Position numbers and translations under genes: made by a program
The notes under the pieces: generated by a model
Databases searched by the model: none
Seen by the model: only the letters and a program-made list of their open reading frames with translations
Told to the model about the DNA's origin: nothing
Part shown: piece by piece, positions 41,797 through 53,220 of the stretch
How the letters are laid out: each line of letters starts with the position of its first letter
How positions within the stretch are numbered: position 1 is the first letter of the stretch
Assembly: GCA_010645155.1 (NCBI GenBank)
Contig: JAAGOF010000134.1
Coordinates: 44,960-108,959 of the forward strand
From: Tigriopus japonicus
Taxonomy: Eukaryota; Arthropoda; Copepoda; Harpacticoida; Harpacticidae
Length of the DNA: 64,000 bases
Direction: 5' to 3'

Positions 41797-44700
41797 TTAT
41801 TCTTCGTTCTGCAACAGTCTTTTTACCAAGGGATGAGGCCAGTCATCATGAAATTTTTCCTCTTTTCCCGCCAACATTTGGCTAGGCCGGATGACTTTGA
41901 CTTCATATTTCAGGTAGTGAAGAAAACTCGCAAACAAGTCTGGCGTATTGGTTCGTTTGGTTTTCCAAATAAAAAACCTTGCAAGGATTAGTATAATGTT
42001 GATTGGGTGCGTGTGCCTAACTTTTGCACAAATGAAGAGAGCGCTTGTTCTACTCATTCTGAAGTCATTCTTCCAATATGTTCTGATCAGTTTTTCTATC
42101 TCCTGATGGAATTTCTTCACCACTGGACAGTCAAATAGGTGATGAATTAGCGTTTCTTCATCCGCTCCACAATGGTCGCACGTGGGATCGGTTTGAGGTT
42201 TTTGGAGGCTAAATTGACTTGTTCGATATTTCGTTTGAAGTACGTTTTGATTAATTTTCATCTGATGCCATACAAACTTTGCTTCTAGACCCGATTGGTG
42301 AGGACAGGCGTGGATAGCGTTCCATGTTGGAATTGAGATGATGACTCCACTTCGTTCTTGCCACTTGGTTTCGCACGGGGGTCGGATAATCGTCAGCCTC
42401 CAATTGAGGATTTTTCTAAATGCTTTGGTTCCTCTCTTGAATCTAACCAGCACTGACGATAAGTGGGACGGCCTCGGTCCTGTCTCTATATTTGGCCATT
42501 CTGGTCCCATTTTTTCCAAGTATCACTTTACACTTTTTGATAAACTTATATATCTAAGGACGTCGGCCAGTGAAGGATAAGGGGTCATGAGTTCGATTGA
42601 TCTTAAGTTGCCGACCCGATTCGGGTCAATAAGATCTCCAATGGTTTTATATCCGACCATACAAGGAATGGTGTCTCTCTTGAACGTATTGTTCCCGTGC
42701 TTAATTTCTGGATTGTACATTAGAGGAATGTTCCGAATATCTGGCGGTGAAATTTCAATGCGTCTGGCCAGCCCTGCCAATGCATTAAATGCCTCTTTCC
42801 AAAATTCGCTAGTCAAGGCCTTTGAGATGTTACACAGGTATTCACTTCCATAAACAAAAATGTTGTCAAGGTCGAATCCTAAGTCGTTTACTTCCACCCT
42901 GGGAAGTTCCATCCAAAATTCGTTACCGCAAATCAGCTTTCTGAACCATCCAACCTTGAGACTTTGAACAAAAGTGGCTATGTCCGGTATACTGAGCCCT
43001 CCTAGCCATTTTGGACCTTGCATTGTGCTCCGGGCAATCTTAGGAGGTTTGTCTTTCCAAAGGAATTTAAAGACAAGATCTTCAACATGTTTGATTCCTT
43101 TCTTTGAGGGGCCTGGCGTGGTCATTGCAAAGTGTGTCAGTTTTGGCAGTGCTAATGTCTTGATGACGGTTGCTCTTCCAATCGGCGTTAGCCCTCGCTT
43201 TCGCCATTCATGGAACACTTCATCCACGTCCTTTTTCAACTTGTCGTCATTGATTGGCTTATCATTTGCGTGCAACCTTGCTCCTAGTAGGTTAAGGTCT
43301 TCTGAACATGTCATTTCGAAAGGAAAATCATTTGATTTGAAATTCCCAAGAGGAATGGCTGTGGTCTTGGTATTGTTGATCTTAAGTCCTGATATTTGTC
43401 GAAAAGCTTCAAAAGTTTCAAGTGATTTCGGAATAGATTTGTGAATCTCTTCTTTTTCTCCACTTAGGGTCACCGTGAGGTCATCTGCATAAATGTCCAA
43501 CAAGTGGCATTGTTCATTGACGGTTAATCCCTTAATTTCTGTGTTCTTTCTCAATTTTGTCGCCAATAGCTCAATGCACAGAATGAAGAGATACGGAGAG
43601 AGTGGGTCGCCTTGTCGGCATGATCTTTCGACTGGGAAGTGATTTGTAATGTGGCCATTTATGTTGACAATCGCCGAACCCCCATGGAGTAGTACGGAGA
43701 CCCATTTAATGAATGTGGGATCAAACCTATTGGGTCCTTTAAGGAGCAGCTGACTGAGAGGTCACAGTACATCAGACTGGGAGGTCACCTTAGTAATACA
43801 GCTCCAGAAATTGCACCCTGACACGAACATGTGACCCATTTTCGAGCTTCTAAAGGTATATTGGACACATTAGAACAGAAAATTTGTGCATCAAAGCTCA
43901 AAGGTTGCACGTGATTTCCATTTCACTGGTTGCGCTTGAAGGACTCAATAGTGGACCAATGTTTTTAGGAGAAACGTGTGAGATATAGAATCGAAGGCCT
44001 TCTCGAAATCGATCGCCAAGATTAGGGATTTTATTTGTCTTGCATTAACAAATCCGATGACATCTTGAACATTCCTAAGAATATCGCCAATGTATCGGTC
44101 CTTGAGAAAGCCCTTTTGATCAGGGTGAATGATTCTTGACAATGATAGCTTCATTCTGTTAGCGATGCAAGCCGATGCTATTTTATACAAGCTATTTAGG
44201 AGAGTGATGGGACGGAGATTCTTAATGTATCTCCTATCTTTGCCTTGTTTGGGAATTAATGTGATCACTCCCTGACTTTGAAGCTTTGGCAGTTTGCCCA
44301 CTTTGAAGGAGTGGTTTATGGCACGGACAGCATGATATCCTAGCCTAATCCAAAAAGCTTTAAAAAAGTCGATGGCAAAGCCTGATGAACCAGGCGATTT
44401 GCCATTCTTCATTCCACGGAGTGCCTTGGATGCCTCTTCGTAGGTTATTAGTCCCGCTTGTAAACTTCGTTCCTCCTCTGTTAATTTTGGGGTCTCCACG
44501 CTACCCATGAAGTTTGGGATTGTGTCCGGCTCTTTGAACGTGAGGCCCTCAAGTGTCTTCCCACAATGGCTCATGTCACATTTTTCGTTTTTACAATCCT
44601 CACACGCATACAGCGACTTGTAAAAGTTGTAAATGCTTCGTCTCACTTTTTCTTCTTCGATTATTTGGCGGGTTTCTTCATCGATCATGACCCCGATGTA

Positions 44701-46005
44701 ATCCCGTTTCTTCTTTCCACTCTCCAAGGCACAGAAGTATCTCGAAGGCTTCTCCCCATGAAGGTTCCAATTTGCTCGGGATCGTATGCGGGCTCCTTCG
44801 TATTTGTCATCGTGTAGTTGCTCTAATTCACTCTTCATTGTTTCCAGAGCTCCTGAACAGATATTGTCGTGAACTGATTTTGAGGCCATCTCCTCTTCGG
44901 CCTTTTGAATCCCTTTCACTAGGTCTTCCTCTTTCTTTAACTTTTCTCGTTTCAGCTTTGATGAGTATTGAATCACAAACAGTCTTATTTCAGAGGTTAG
45001 AACTTCCCAGAAAGTAGAGTCATTGATTGCCAATCGTGCTTTCTGTCGTGTTGAAATGTTTTGGTTTCTGAACGATTTGATATTGTTGTGAGATTGATCT
45101 TCTAAGTATCGTTCCTGTATATCTTCCATGAGACAATTCATAATTGTTAAAAAATAGTTGTCCCGTAGTAGTGATGAATTAAACTTCCATAGCCCAATTC
45201 CTTTGGTTCTTTCCTCCACGTCCAGGACCAAAGTCTGACTGCAATGGTCGGATCTAAAGGAGGGATTGATCTGTACCGACTTTAGATAGGGTACAAGGGA
45301 CAACGAAATAAGTTGGTAGTCCAAACGACTTCTTTTGGTGCTCGGATATACTCTAGCAATCAAAGCAGCCGAGTTCTTTGCACGAAAGGTGTGCCGTATT
45401 TGACCCGGATTAAGGAAGGAAAAGGCATCTACGAGTTCAAGCTCATCCATAATTTCCATCAATCGTTTTTTTGCTCTGTAGTTGTTTTCGTGTACGTAGC
45501 CAACGGTATCTTGTTTGAAGTTTAATACCAAGTTAAAGTCTCCTTGTATTATGACTCCGTGAATCTCGAGATCTTTCATAATCTGATCTATCTCAGACTT
45601 CACGATGTTGAAAAACTGTGGAGAGTCTTGATTCGGGCCATATATAGTGACAAGGAGAATGGTGATATCGTTAAGCCGTATAATCTGATGTAGCACATTG
45701 CCCGTATTTGATGCCTTAGAAGTGCCAAAATGACACACGGCATTTCTTTCAAAGAGGTTGCAAATTCCTCTTGACCTGGAGTTACTTGAAGAAAATGTCG
45801 AGTCCGTACGACCCCATTGAGCAGCAATCATTGATTCCTCGCTCGGGTCGAGACGAGTGTCAATGAACGAGTATATGCTACTAGGAATATTTCGTCGGAA
45901 GTGGGAAAAAATGTCTATCCGCTTTTGGTGCGATGAGTTAAGTCCATTGACATTGGCCATGGTTATTGTTAGTGCAGAACAAGATTTAGGGAAAAAAGTA
46001 GACAT
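41797..46005 (-). pseudogene. LINE ORF2: AP-like endonuclease and reverse transcriptase
   Basis: The N-terminal endonuclease shows MANVNGL, IQGDFNLVL, SRLDYQLIS and SDHCS. A coiled linker and the block GEKPSRYFCALESG, typical of L1/Tx1 proteins, follow. RT then shows LRPITLLNSLYKIAS, DQKGFLKDRYIGD, the palm block LAIDFEKAFDS and catalytic YADD (about 43480). The C-terminus has a CX2C..HX4C motif (CDHCGADEETLIHHLFDC). The frame is the same throughout but is interrupted by the MITE 43730-43948, which places a stop right after LVHY, and by TGA 42523-42525. Both interruptions look recent because the flanking codons are intact. Expected length without them is about 1330 residues. The function is target-primed reverse transcription. 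Confidence 0.9.
43730..43948. mobile_element. 219-bp MITE inside LINE ORF2
   Basis: Inverted ends TTGGGTCCTTTAAG (left) and TTGAGTCCTTCAAG (right, read inward) match at 12 of 14 positions. TA lies on both sides. It interrupts the RT just after LVHY, and RT codons resume immediately beyond it in the same frame. No ORF. It is likely a non-autonomous Tc1/mariner-type element, though the target duplication cannot be fixed because the pre-insertion site is not available. Confidence 0.75.
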
Positions 46006-46198
46006 TGATCATATTTGTGGATAATAAAGCATCATTAAAGCGAGAGAGAGAATGGATCGTGACTTTTTGGGTAAAGTTTGGGAAGATAAAAAGCTAAAGA
46101 AGACAAATCTTGACATACTCATTTAAAATATAACTTGTATAAATACTTATTTTTTTTTTTTTGGCACCAGTTTTTTTTTATCTTCGGTGCGTCGTTTT

Positions 46199-47137
46199 TC
46201 AAGGGGAACGCTCGTCCTCACGAACTCGAAGGTAAAATTCTCCACGGCCCCACGCCACAAAACAATGCGACCCGTCTTTTTTTCGGATGTTCTCGGCGAT
46301 TTTTGAGAGCTCTTTGAACTCGTCCATCAGGATTCGTGGTATGGTCCGTTTCAAATTCCTTGTCGTTTTTTTAGCCTTTTGAACCACGGTTTCTCGTACC
46401 TCGCGGCATCCGAAGTCTATTATAATTGCGGCTGGTTTTGCAACATTTCCCACGTTTCCGATCCTTCTCCACCCAATTAGTTTTGGCGTTGGATTAAGAT
46501 TAATATCCCCCAAGACCTTTTCCAGGGGTTCTCGCAGGTTAGGATCATTGTCTTTGCCGGTTTCATTGGGTACTTTTGGCATGCCCAGCAGGGTTACACA
46601 TCCGTCCACTTCCTTGATAGCAGCATCACGTACAAATTGCACTAGTTTTTTGTCATTTGGGCTGGATCGGACCTCCTTAAGCTTGTTCACTTCCGTGGTG
46701 ACCTCAACTAAGGACTCCTTAGCCTCTTCAAATTTTTGCCCAATGGGATCCGTGATTTCTGATTTCACTCGGTATATGATCGCTTCTTCAATCGCAGGAA
46801 TCTCTTTTAGCATTTCACGTTGAACAATTCGTGGGATTACATCTGATTTAAAACGTTCCAAAGTCTCTTTGGTTTTGATATCCGCCCTTTTGGATGCGAG
46901 GTTTAAAAACTCCATCAGTTCTTTATTTGATGGGTCCTCTCTGGCTTTAAGGCGGCCTAGTTGATCCTCGATTTCTATTAATTCCTCTGAAATATCGCCT
47001 GCGATTTCTTTGTTTTGCATCGTGCAAAGTGGGGATGTAATGTCGATTACCGAGGACCGGAGGAAGTGTCGCAACAGTTTGGGCTCTTTTGTCTTGAGCA
47101 AGGGGGAGTTCTTCTTTCGTTTTAGTTTTGGGGGCAT
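46199..47137 (-). CDS. LINE ORF1 (RNA-binding, coiled coil)
   Basis: 312 codons, intact. It has a basic N-terminus (PKLKRKK), a long charged helical region with heptad-like spacing (about residues 45-160), then an RRM-like stretch around residues 215-275 (LIGWRRIGNVG and AAIIIDFGCREVRETVVQKAKK) and a basic C-terminal domain. This order matches L1/Tx1-type ORF1 proteins, which trimerise and coat LINE RNA. It lies 194 bp upstream of ORF2 on the same strand. The absence of stops contrasts with ORF2 and supports a fairly young insertion. Confidence 0.8.
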   Translation of the reverse strand: MPPKLKRKKNSPLLKTKEPKLLRHFLRSSVIDITSPLCTMQNKEIAGDISEELIEIEDQLGRLKAREDPSNKELMEFLNLASKRADIKTKETLERFKSDVIPRIVQREMLKEIPAIEEAIIYRVKSEITDPIGQKFEEAKESLVEVTTEVNKLKEVRSSPNDKKLVQFVRDAAIKEVDGCVTLLGMPKVPNETGKDNDPNLREPLEKVLGDINLNPTPKLIGWRRIGNVGNVAKPAAIIIDFGCREVRETVVQKAKKTTRNLKRTIPRILMDEFKELSKIAENIRKKDGSHCFVAWGRGEFYLRVREDERSP

Positions 47138-47387
47138 CGGGTCAAGGTGGGTTAAACTCTTACGTTGACGCTTTTGTGATCATTTGCCATTCCACTGGTG
47201 CCTTAAAGCGGTGATCTTCTAGAGTAGCCGTCAACGTCCATGTCAAGATAGAATATTAGCGTTTGAGAGACTTAAAAAACACGTCTTTGTTGCCCAATTT
47301 CTCAGGGTGGAATTAGTAATTATTAAACTAGTATTAATTAGTGATGGGGCCGATACCAGCAATGTCTCATACAGTATGAGACCAGAC

Positions 47388-48313
47388 CAAAACAATGAGG
47401 TTCCAGGATAACTCGGTACATGGGATAACTCAACACTGGATAACTGGGTACCGCGGAAAACTCGGTACACCGGATAACTGGGTACAGCGGAAAACTCGGT
47501 ACAGGAAGATTCAGTACAAGATAACTGGGTACATCGGATAACTGGGTACAACGGAAAACTCGGTACAAGAAGATTCAGTACAAGATAACTGGGTACAACG
47601 AGTAAGTGGGAACAACGGATAAGTGGGCAAACCAGATAATAGGGTACACCACATTATATGAGTCATTGACTCTGAAGCATTATTGACCATATTTGGCGTG
47701 GCACCGTTCCATAAACTGTGGCAAAAAAATCCGGTGAAATGGTTAAATCTGACTAACTTCATAGTTAAATCTGACTAACTTCATAGTTAAATCTGACTAA
47801 CTTCATAGTTAAATCTGACTAACTTCATAGTTAAATCTGACTAACTTCATAGCCATGGAAACCTATACCTTAAAACCTCTTGATAATACTTCAAGGACTT
47901 GGCGTGTTTATCACATCAATAATCGAGCCAAAATCTAAAGGATACATTTTTAATGCTTTCAAAAACGTTTTGAGAAAAGCAATTTAACACAGTTGCCTTC
48001 AGTTTATGTCAAACAATCTTTTTCTAACACCCATCATCCTGACACTCACTTTTCTATTTATACCAGTTATCCTGTTTATGCAGTCATCCAATGCACCGTT
48101 ATCCGGTGTACCCGGTTTTCTTGTACTGAATCTTCCTGTACCGAGTTTTCCGTTGTACCCAGTTATCCGGTGTACCCAGTTTTCTTGTACTGAATCTTCC
48201 TTTACCGAGTTTTCCGTTGTACCCAGTTATCCGGTGTACCGAGTTTTCCGCGGTACCCAGTTATCCAGTGTTGAGTTATCCCATGTACCGAGTTATCCTG
48301 GAACCAAAACAAT
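47388..48313. repeat. Palindromic minisatellite, ~16-bp units in two inverted arms
   Basis: Arms 47388-47645 and about 48060-48313 are reverse complements built from alternating units of the type cggataactgggtaca and cggaaaactcggtaca, plus aagattcagtacaa variants. The arms converge on ccaggataactcggtacatg at the outside. About 415 bp separate them. Frames across both arms spell the same repetitive peptide and are artefacts of the repeat. Confidence 0.9.
47742..47851. repeat. 22-bp tandem repeat, five identical units
   Basis: gttaaatctgactaacttca plus ta repeats five times without a mismatch, starting at 47742, 47764, 47786, 47808 and 47830. It lies between the arms of the palindromic minisatellite. 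Confidence 0.97.
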
Positions 48314-48839
48314 GAAAGTCTCGCTGGTCTTGATTCCGACTTGAGACCAACTGAGAAATACGAAGTGTTGCCAAAATTGCTCAAATTGGGTTTTGCTTTT
48401 TTCTATGGTGTTTGATCTGTTTGAATTTGAAGGCTCCATATATCCAGATTCATTTTTCCGTTGTTTTAAATTCAAACAAACTCAATTTCAAAGAAAGGAA
48501 CATCTCGTCGATTCCACAACTTAGCATAACATGTTGGCTTCAGCGTTTTGAAGAAAAATACCTGAAGGACCGCTGAAAGTGTGACGTGAAATCTTATTTA
48601 TTGACACAAAAAATTGCGTTTAATCCCCAAATTGCCGGAGAATATTTCATTTAACGATTGCTTATGTTATTACGTTGCAATTCAAGATTTTATGTAACTA
48701 ATTAGTGCACAGTTATTATTTGAAATTTCCATTTGCTAATCCCCATCAACATTGAAATCAGGTGGCAAATCACGAAATTGTTAACAGAGTCTAGTCAATC
48801 TGGCTAAGAAGCGTGACTAGCAGCAAAGATTTGAATATT
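48314..48839. other. Spacer, no gene seen
   Basis: AT-rich, without recognisable coding or structural features apart from a (caaata)-like stretch at its right end that belongs to the LINE tail. Confidence 0.5.
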
Positions 48840-50830
48840 TTTTGTATTTGTATTTGTTCAAGCCACTCCAACACCATAAGTGGTAAATGAGGAGTATTGG
48901 CGGACAGGATTATGGAATGTAAAGAAAAAAAAATATAGATAAAAAAACAAAAGAGAAACCACAATTAAAGTGTGGGTGCATTCACGTCACTCAAATTCCT
49001 GAAGGTCGAAATAACCTACTAAGGCACGTTTGAAGCTTGATATTGATGCCGACAGTCTAGTTTCATGATCGAGGTCATTCCAAAGTTTTACAGATCGGAC
49101 AAAGAAGGAATCCTGTCTGACCTTGAACTTCGCCGGTGGCTGCCACAATAGTCCTCTTTTTGTCGCTCTTGAATCACGCATAGATTTATCTTCAAGGAGG
49201 TAAAAGCACGGCTCGTTATTCCCCAATGAATTCAACTCCACAAATCCATTTATGAGTTTAAATGTCCATATTAGATCTGATCTCATCTGCCTTTGTTGTG
49301 CACTGTGGATTTTTAACCTCTTCAACCGGTCACCATAGCTCAGTTTGTCACATCCCTGCAGCCTTTTTGTGAATCTTCTCTGGATTGATTCGATCTTGGC
49401 AGAGTCTTTTTTTAAAGTTGGGCAGCATACTGGAGTTGCGTATTCTAATGTTGGTCGTACGAATACATTGAACGCTCTCATCAGTAGTTCTGGATTACGG
49501 GAAGTGAAATGGTGAAGAATCATGCCAGCATTCCGGTTTGCTTTCACACATACCGACGCTAAATGATCGGAAAAGCTCAATCGATCGTCTATCACTGCTC
49601 CCAAATCCTTGTGAACTTTCACAATGTCTAGAGTTTTGTCCCCCATTTTGTAGTTGCAAGGTAGGTTGGAAGATCCAAATCTTTGTGCCACACATTTGGA
49701 ATAATTGAATTCCATTCCACATTCCGATGCCCATTCAAGCAAGTCATCCAGACCATGTTGTAGAATGGCTACATCATTTTCGTCAGCAATGTGACGCGAC
49801 ACTTTACAGTCGTCCGCAAATAACCGAGTGGTAACATCGTTCCTCACAGCCATGTTGTTAACAAACATTATGAATAGTATTGGACCCAGCACACTGCCCT
49901 GAGGCACGCCTGAAGTTACATTTTTCCATGTGGTATTGATTCCGTACTTGCTCACTCTCTGCTTTCGCTCTGATAACCAGGAAGAAATCCACTCAAGGAT
50001 ATGCCCGCACAAGCTGCACTCAAGCAGTTTTTGGACTAGAGCTCGATGAGGCACTTTGTCGAATGCCTTGGCCATGTCCAGGTGAATTGTATCGACACTT
50101 TCTCTTTGTTCAATAGCCCTTGCAATATCATCACAATGTTCCAATAGGTTGGTCACGCACGATTTCCCACTTCTAAAACCGTGTTGGTTTTTGTGAATGA
50201 TGGAATTCTCTTCCAAGAACTGAACGATCCTATTCTTCAAGAGGCGTTCCATAGTTTTGCACACAATTGAGGTCAAAGAAATAGGACGGTAATTTTGGGG
50301 ATCTCTTCGGTCTCCTTTTTTCGAGATTGGAATCACATTGGCACATCGCCAATCCGATGGTACCTCCCCCGTGAGTAAAGATTTGTTAAAAATCAGCGCT
50401 AAAGGCAGCGAAACAACGCCACGAAGTGATTTCAAGACCCGTTGTGGGATTCCATCTGGGCCACTTGTCATGGAGGTTTTCATCTTTTGGAGGTTCTGAT
50501 GAACTTCATTTACAGAGAAAGTTGCGAATCCAAGTCTTGGCCCCTCATATCTTACCCCTAAAGGTGGGGCTTTTGTACTTCCGGTTACCGGTAATGCATA
50601 TACACTCGAAAACCTTTCATTGAGTATCCGCAAGACTTGGGGAATCTCCCGCACTAGGATTCCACGCGAATCCAGTAACGGACCGACCGTTTCTTTAGTT
50701 TTTCTCCTGCTGTTAATGTATCCAAAAAAGCTCTTCATACTTCCTTCTTTCATAAGGTTTTCTTCGTGATTTTCCTTGGATTGTTTTGTAATTTTTTTTA
50801 GGTATATCATTTTATTAGGAATATCAAAGG
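48840..50830 (-). mobile_element. CR1/Jockey-like LINE (copy 3), 5'-truncated
   Basis: Contains one open RT frame (50810-48987), a short 3' UTR and an end near 48840 with repeated caaata/atacaa motifs, a tail style seen in CR1/L2-like LINEs rather than poly(A). There is no endonuclease, so the copy is 5'-truncated. It is related to, but different from, the LINE of 820 and 25181. Confidence 0.8.
48987..50810 (-). CDS. LINE reverse transcriptase, open 607-codon frame
   Basis: RT blocks in order: SGPDGIPQRVLKSL, DWRCANVIPISKKGDR, NYRPISLTSIVCKTME, QHGFRSGKSC, the palm block HLDMAKAFDKVPH, GVPQGSVLGPILF, catalytic FADD, and the thumb/C-terminal region ending LDHETRLSASISSFKRAL. No stop or frameshift is visible. 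The start codon at 50808-50810 is probably incidental, because the endonuclease half of ORF2 is missing and the natural start would lie far upstream. It has the CR1/Jockey-type layout. Despite the open frame it is unlikely to be expressed as a functional protein, since it lacks the endonuclease and promoter. Confidence 0.88.
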   Translation of the reverse strand: MIYLKKITKQSKENHEENLMKEGSMKSFFGYINSRRKTKETVGPLLDSRGILVREIPQVLRILNERFSSVYALPVTGSTKAPPLGVRYEGPRLGFATFSVNEVHQNLQKMKTSMTSGPDGIPQRVLKSLRGVVSLPLALIFNKSLLTGEVPSDWRCANVIPISKKGDRRDPQNYRPISLTSIVCKTMERLLKNRIVQFLEENSIIHKNQHGFRSGKSCVTNLLEHCDDIARAIEQRESVDTIHLDMAKAFDKVPHRALVQKLLECSLCGHILEWISSWLSERKQRVSKYGINTTWKNVTSGVPQGSVLGPILFIMFVNNMAVRNDVTTRLFADDCKVSRHIADENDVAILQHGLDDLLEWASECGMEFNYSKCVAQRFGSSNLPCNYKMGDKTLDIVKVHKDLGAVIDDRLSFSDHLASVCVKANRNAGMILHHFTSRNPELLMRAFNVFVRPTLEYATPVCCPTLKKDSAKIESIQRRFTKRLQGCDKLSYGDRLKRLKIHSAQQRQMRSDLIWTFKLINGFVELNSLGNNEPCFYLLEDKSMRDSRATKRGLLWQPPAKFKVRQDSFFVRSVKLWNDLDHETRLSASISSFKRALVGYFDLQEFE

Positions 50831-51580
50831 AACCATATTGAAACAGACCATTTTTGTTAAAAAAAAGTTACTTGATACGGCGTCAAGCAAGGTCATGGTC
50901 TCCATGCATATTAGAAATACCTCAAGAGAGAGTTAGATTTCGATTGCACGCGTTAACAAAATTGTTAAACACGAATAGGTTCAATCAGTGGCGGGCACCT
51001 TTTGTAGCTGTCATTTCGTTCGTAAGACTTCACCCCGTATCAAAATAAAGATAAAATGAAACGGAAACTACATCGAAGTTATCAAAGCTTATTCGTCCCA
51101 TAGCTCTGTCCCCTATTTTCTAACGTTGATTTCTAATTAGGTTGTTGTAAGATTTTAAGGTTTCTTTGTCTTTAAAGTTTTTAGACTGTCTCCCTGTTGA
51201 TTTTGGTCTCAAATTGCTGTATTCTTTGACCCCTGGCTATGGAATCCAATCAGATTCGAGAACGTCATGGTTTGTTGTGAATAACGAGACTTGCATTGGT
51301 CATTTACTTGGATCAATTATAATCACTAGATAGCGTGCAAGCTTTAGTCTGGCTGATTTGACAAGCGGGGCAGAATGCGTTGATTTCATGAGGAAAATGT
51401 CTCCCTCACAACTGTTGAGCGGACAGTTAGTGTGACCAAACATGCGAGTCAAGACCAACTTTTCAAAACTCGTTCTTGAAGCTACAAGTCAGTTTTTGTC
51501 CATAAATGCATTGGATTACGCTACATAACGCAAAAGCTTAAATTTGTATTCTTCCCACCAATGACTTATTGAATGTTTAG
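50831..51580. other. Spacer, no gene seen
   Basis: No domain or repeat recognised. A short stretch at 51110-51190 (gttgtaagatttt...gtctttaaagttttta) resembles the reverse complement of 60385-60435, a minor shared fragment. Confidence 0.45.
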
Positions 51581-52911
51581 TACTGATGGGACGAGCCGGG
51601 CTTTTTGAGGCTTGAAGCCAGTAGATGCCAGGCTTGTTTCAAGCCTTCAGGAAGTCGGAATCAAGCCGGCATCAAGCATTTCATCTCGAAGAACAACTTC
51701 AAAAGAGCAGGAAAAGTGCCCAAAATGAGCTCCCCCATAATTTTCTAAACTAATGCATTCTAGTATTTTTATTGTTCTAATGCTACTTGAAATGCAATTT
51801 GGAATCCAAATCATTTCTTGTATGCAAGGTAATGCAAAGGGTCCGTTTAAATTGATCCCCATCCAATTTTTTAAATTTTTCCATAAGCCACACTTAAACG
51901 TGACATTTAGAAGGTTGCTAAAGAATATCCGGAGTATAATATGAACGTTTCTCATTATGCTACACATTTTATCAATTTCCGCATCAAATGAATTGTAACT
52001 TTCAATGAACCGAGAAAAATATCAGCGGAGACCTTGCGTTGCCAGACCCATCTTGCGTCGATTTCCAACAGGGTTGCCAGGACATAATCTTTGATGCCAC
52101 AATTGGCCACATGTCAACTCTGTTTATATGATGGCTTTCAGTTTTTCGAAAAGGCTCATTTCTCAAAAATGGGTGCCATTTAAGCTAAATCATACCACTC
52201 AAAAGAAGATAATCGTCAAGGAAAAGGACTTGAGATTTTGCCAAAAACTGTCATCGTATATCTCGCCCTGGCAACCATGCTGGAAATCTACGTTAGATGG
52301 GTCTGGCGACGCAAGGTCTTTGCTGCTGTTTTTCTCGGTTCATTTCAGGTCCTTTTTGTAACAGCATATTTCACTTGTAATCGAAATCTGCTTGCATTTG
52401 CAAGTTAGTTAAAAAGGAAAATAAGCTTGAAGGATTCAAGAAAAAATGATGCTTAGATTCTAAAGAAAGTAACAAGCAGGTTTTGAATCGTCATAACTCT
52501 ACCATCTTATTTAAATGAGGGTATATAAAGGAGTAAATTACTGTTCTGCAATTTTGTTTCAGTTTATACTTTTTTTTAACTGAACACACACATTGAAAGA
52601 GATTTTTATCCTCTTTCATGTACAGCATTTGATAGAGTCAAAATAAATCTAGTTTTGTAATTGTTTATTTCAATTTTTGTGTAAAACATCAAATAATAAT
52701 GAACAATTTTAAATAATGATAAAATAATTGGCCAACAACTTTCTTATTGCTTCTACAGTGTTTTAAAGCAAAAAACTGAATTGACTTTGAAGGCTAACAT
52801 CTCATGTATTATTCAAGACATCAAGGTTTTTTCCTTGTACCTGAAAGAGTCTAGGTTTAGCTTTCAAAAAAACTACAACTAAAGTGAGAGCTTTCTTTTG
52901 TTTTTAAAACG

Positions 52912-53220
52912 ACGGCAAAAAGGTTGAGTATCAGTTCTGCTCCACGCACTTTGGTGGATTCCTGGAGATCATGACCATCTCTCATATTACCATGGTCTAC
53001 GACACCAAGAAGAAGCCTGAGTCCGTGGACAGCTTGAAGACAAAGCCTGGGAGTGGCAGCCACAACAAGATTGTCATGGGCAACCTTCTAATCAAAAGCA
53101 AGAGGATACTGCCATTCTAATTTGCTAATCACCTCACAGTGGGGACAAAAGAGTACTTAGAGGTCATAAAACAGATAGCAAAGCCTTGGTTGATGCCACA
53201 TATCCAGATGGCAACTATTG
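52912..53220 (+). pseudogene. Degenerate mariner/IS630-type transposase fragment
   Basis: A single frame with codon usage unlike the surrounding AT-rich DNA encodes SHNKIVMGNLLI, then a TAA at about 53118-53120, and in the same frame KEYLEVIKQIAKPWLMPHI. The pattern of a VMG strand, a P-F block and a Y-EV--PW block resembles the central part of Tc1/mariner (IS630) transposases between the first and second catalytic aspartates. No intact D-D-D/E triad and no matching termini are seen. Tentative. Confidence 0.4.

Larger units (their letters stand above)
41671..47340 (-). mobile_element. Near full-length L1/Tx1-like LINE with 13-bp TSD
   Basis: The body (41684-47327) is bounded by the identical 13-mer ctagtattaatta at 41671-41683 and 47328-47340. 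Transcription is leftward: a short 5' UTR, ORF1 (47137-46199), ORF2 (46005-41797) and an A-rich 3' tail seen as T runs at 41684-41760. ORF2 is damaged only by a 219-bp MITE and one TGA. The combination of endonuclease, RT of the L1/Tx1 type and a C-terminal zinc motif identifies the clade. The right duplication overlaps the first two bases of the hAT-type element starting at 47339. Confidence 0.92.

Noticed and set aside
43945..43947. True end of LINE ORF2 at the stop after LVHY
   Set aside because: The stop lies in the inserted MITE; RT motifs including YADD continue beyond it in the same frame.
47243..48344. Cysteine/serine-rich repetitive peptides (CTESSCTEFS type) on both strands
   Set aside because: Artefacts of the inverted 16-bp minisatellite; the same peptide appears from both arms.
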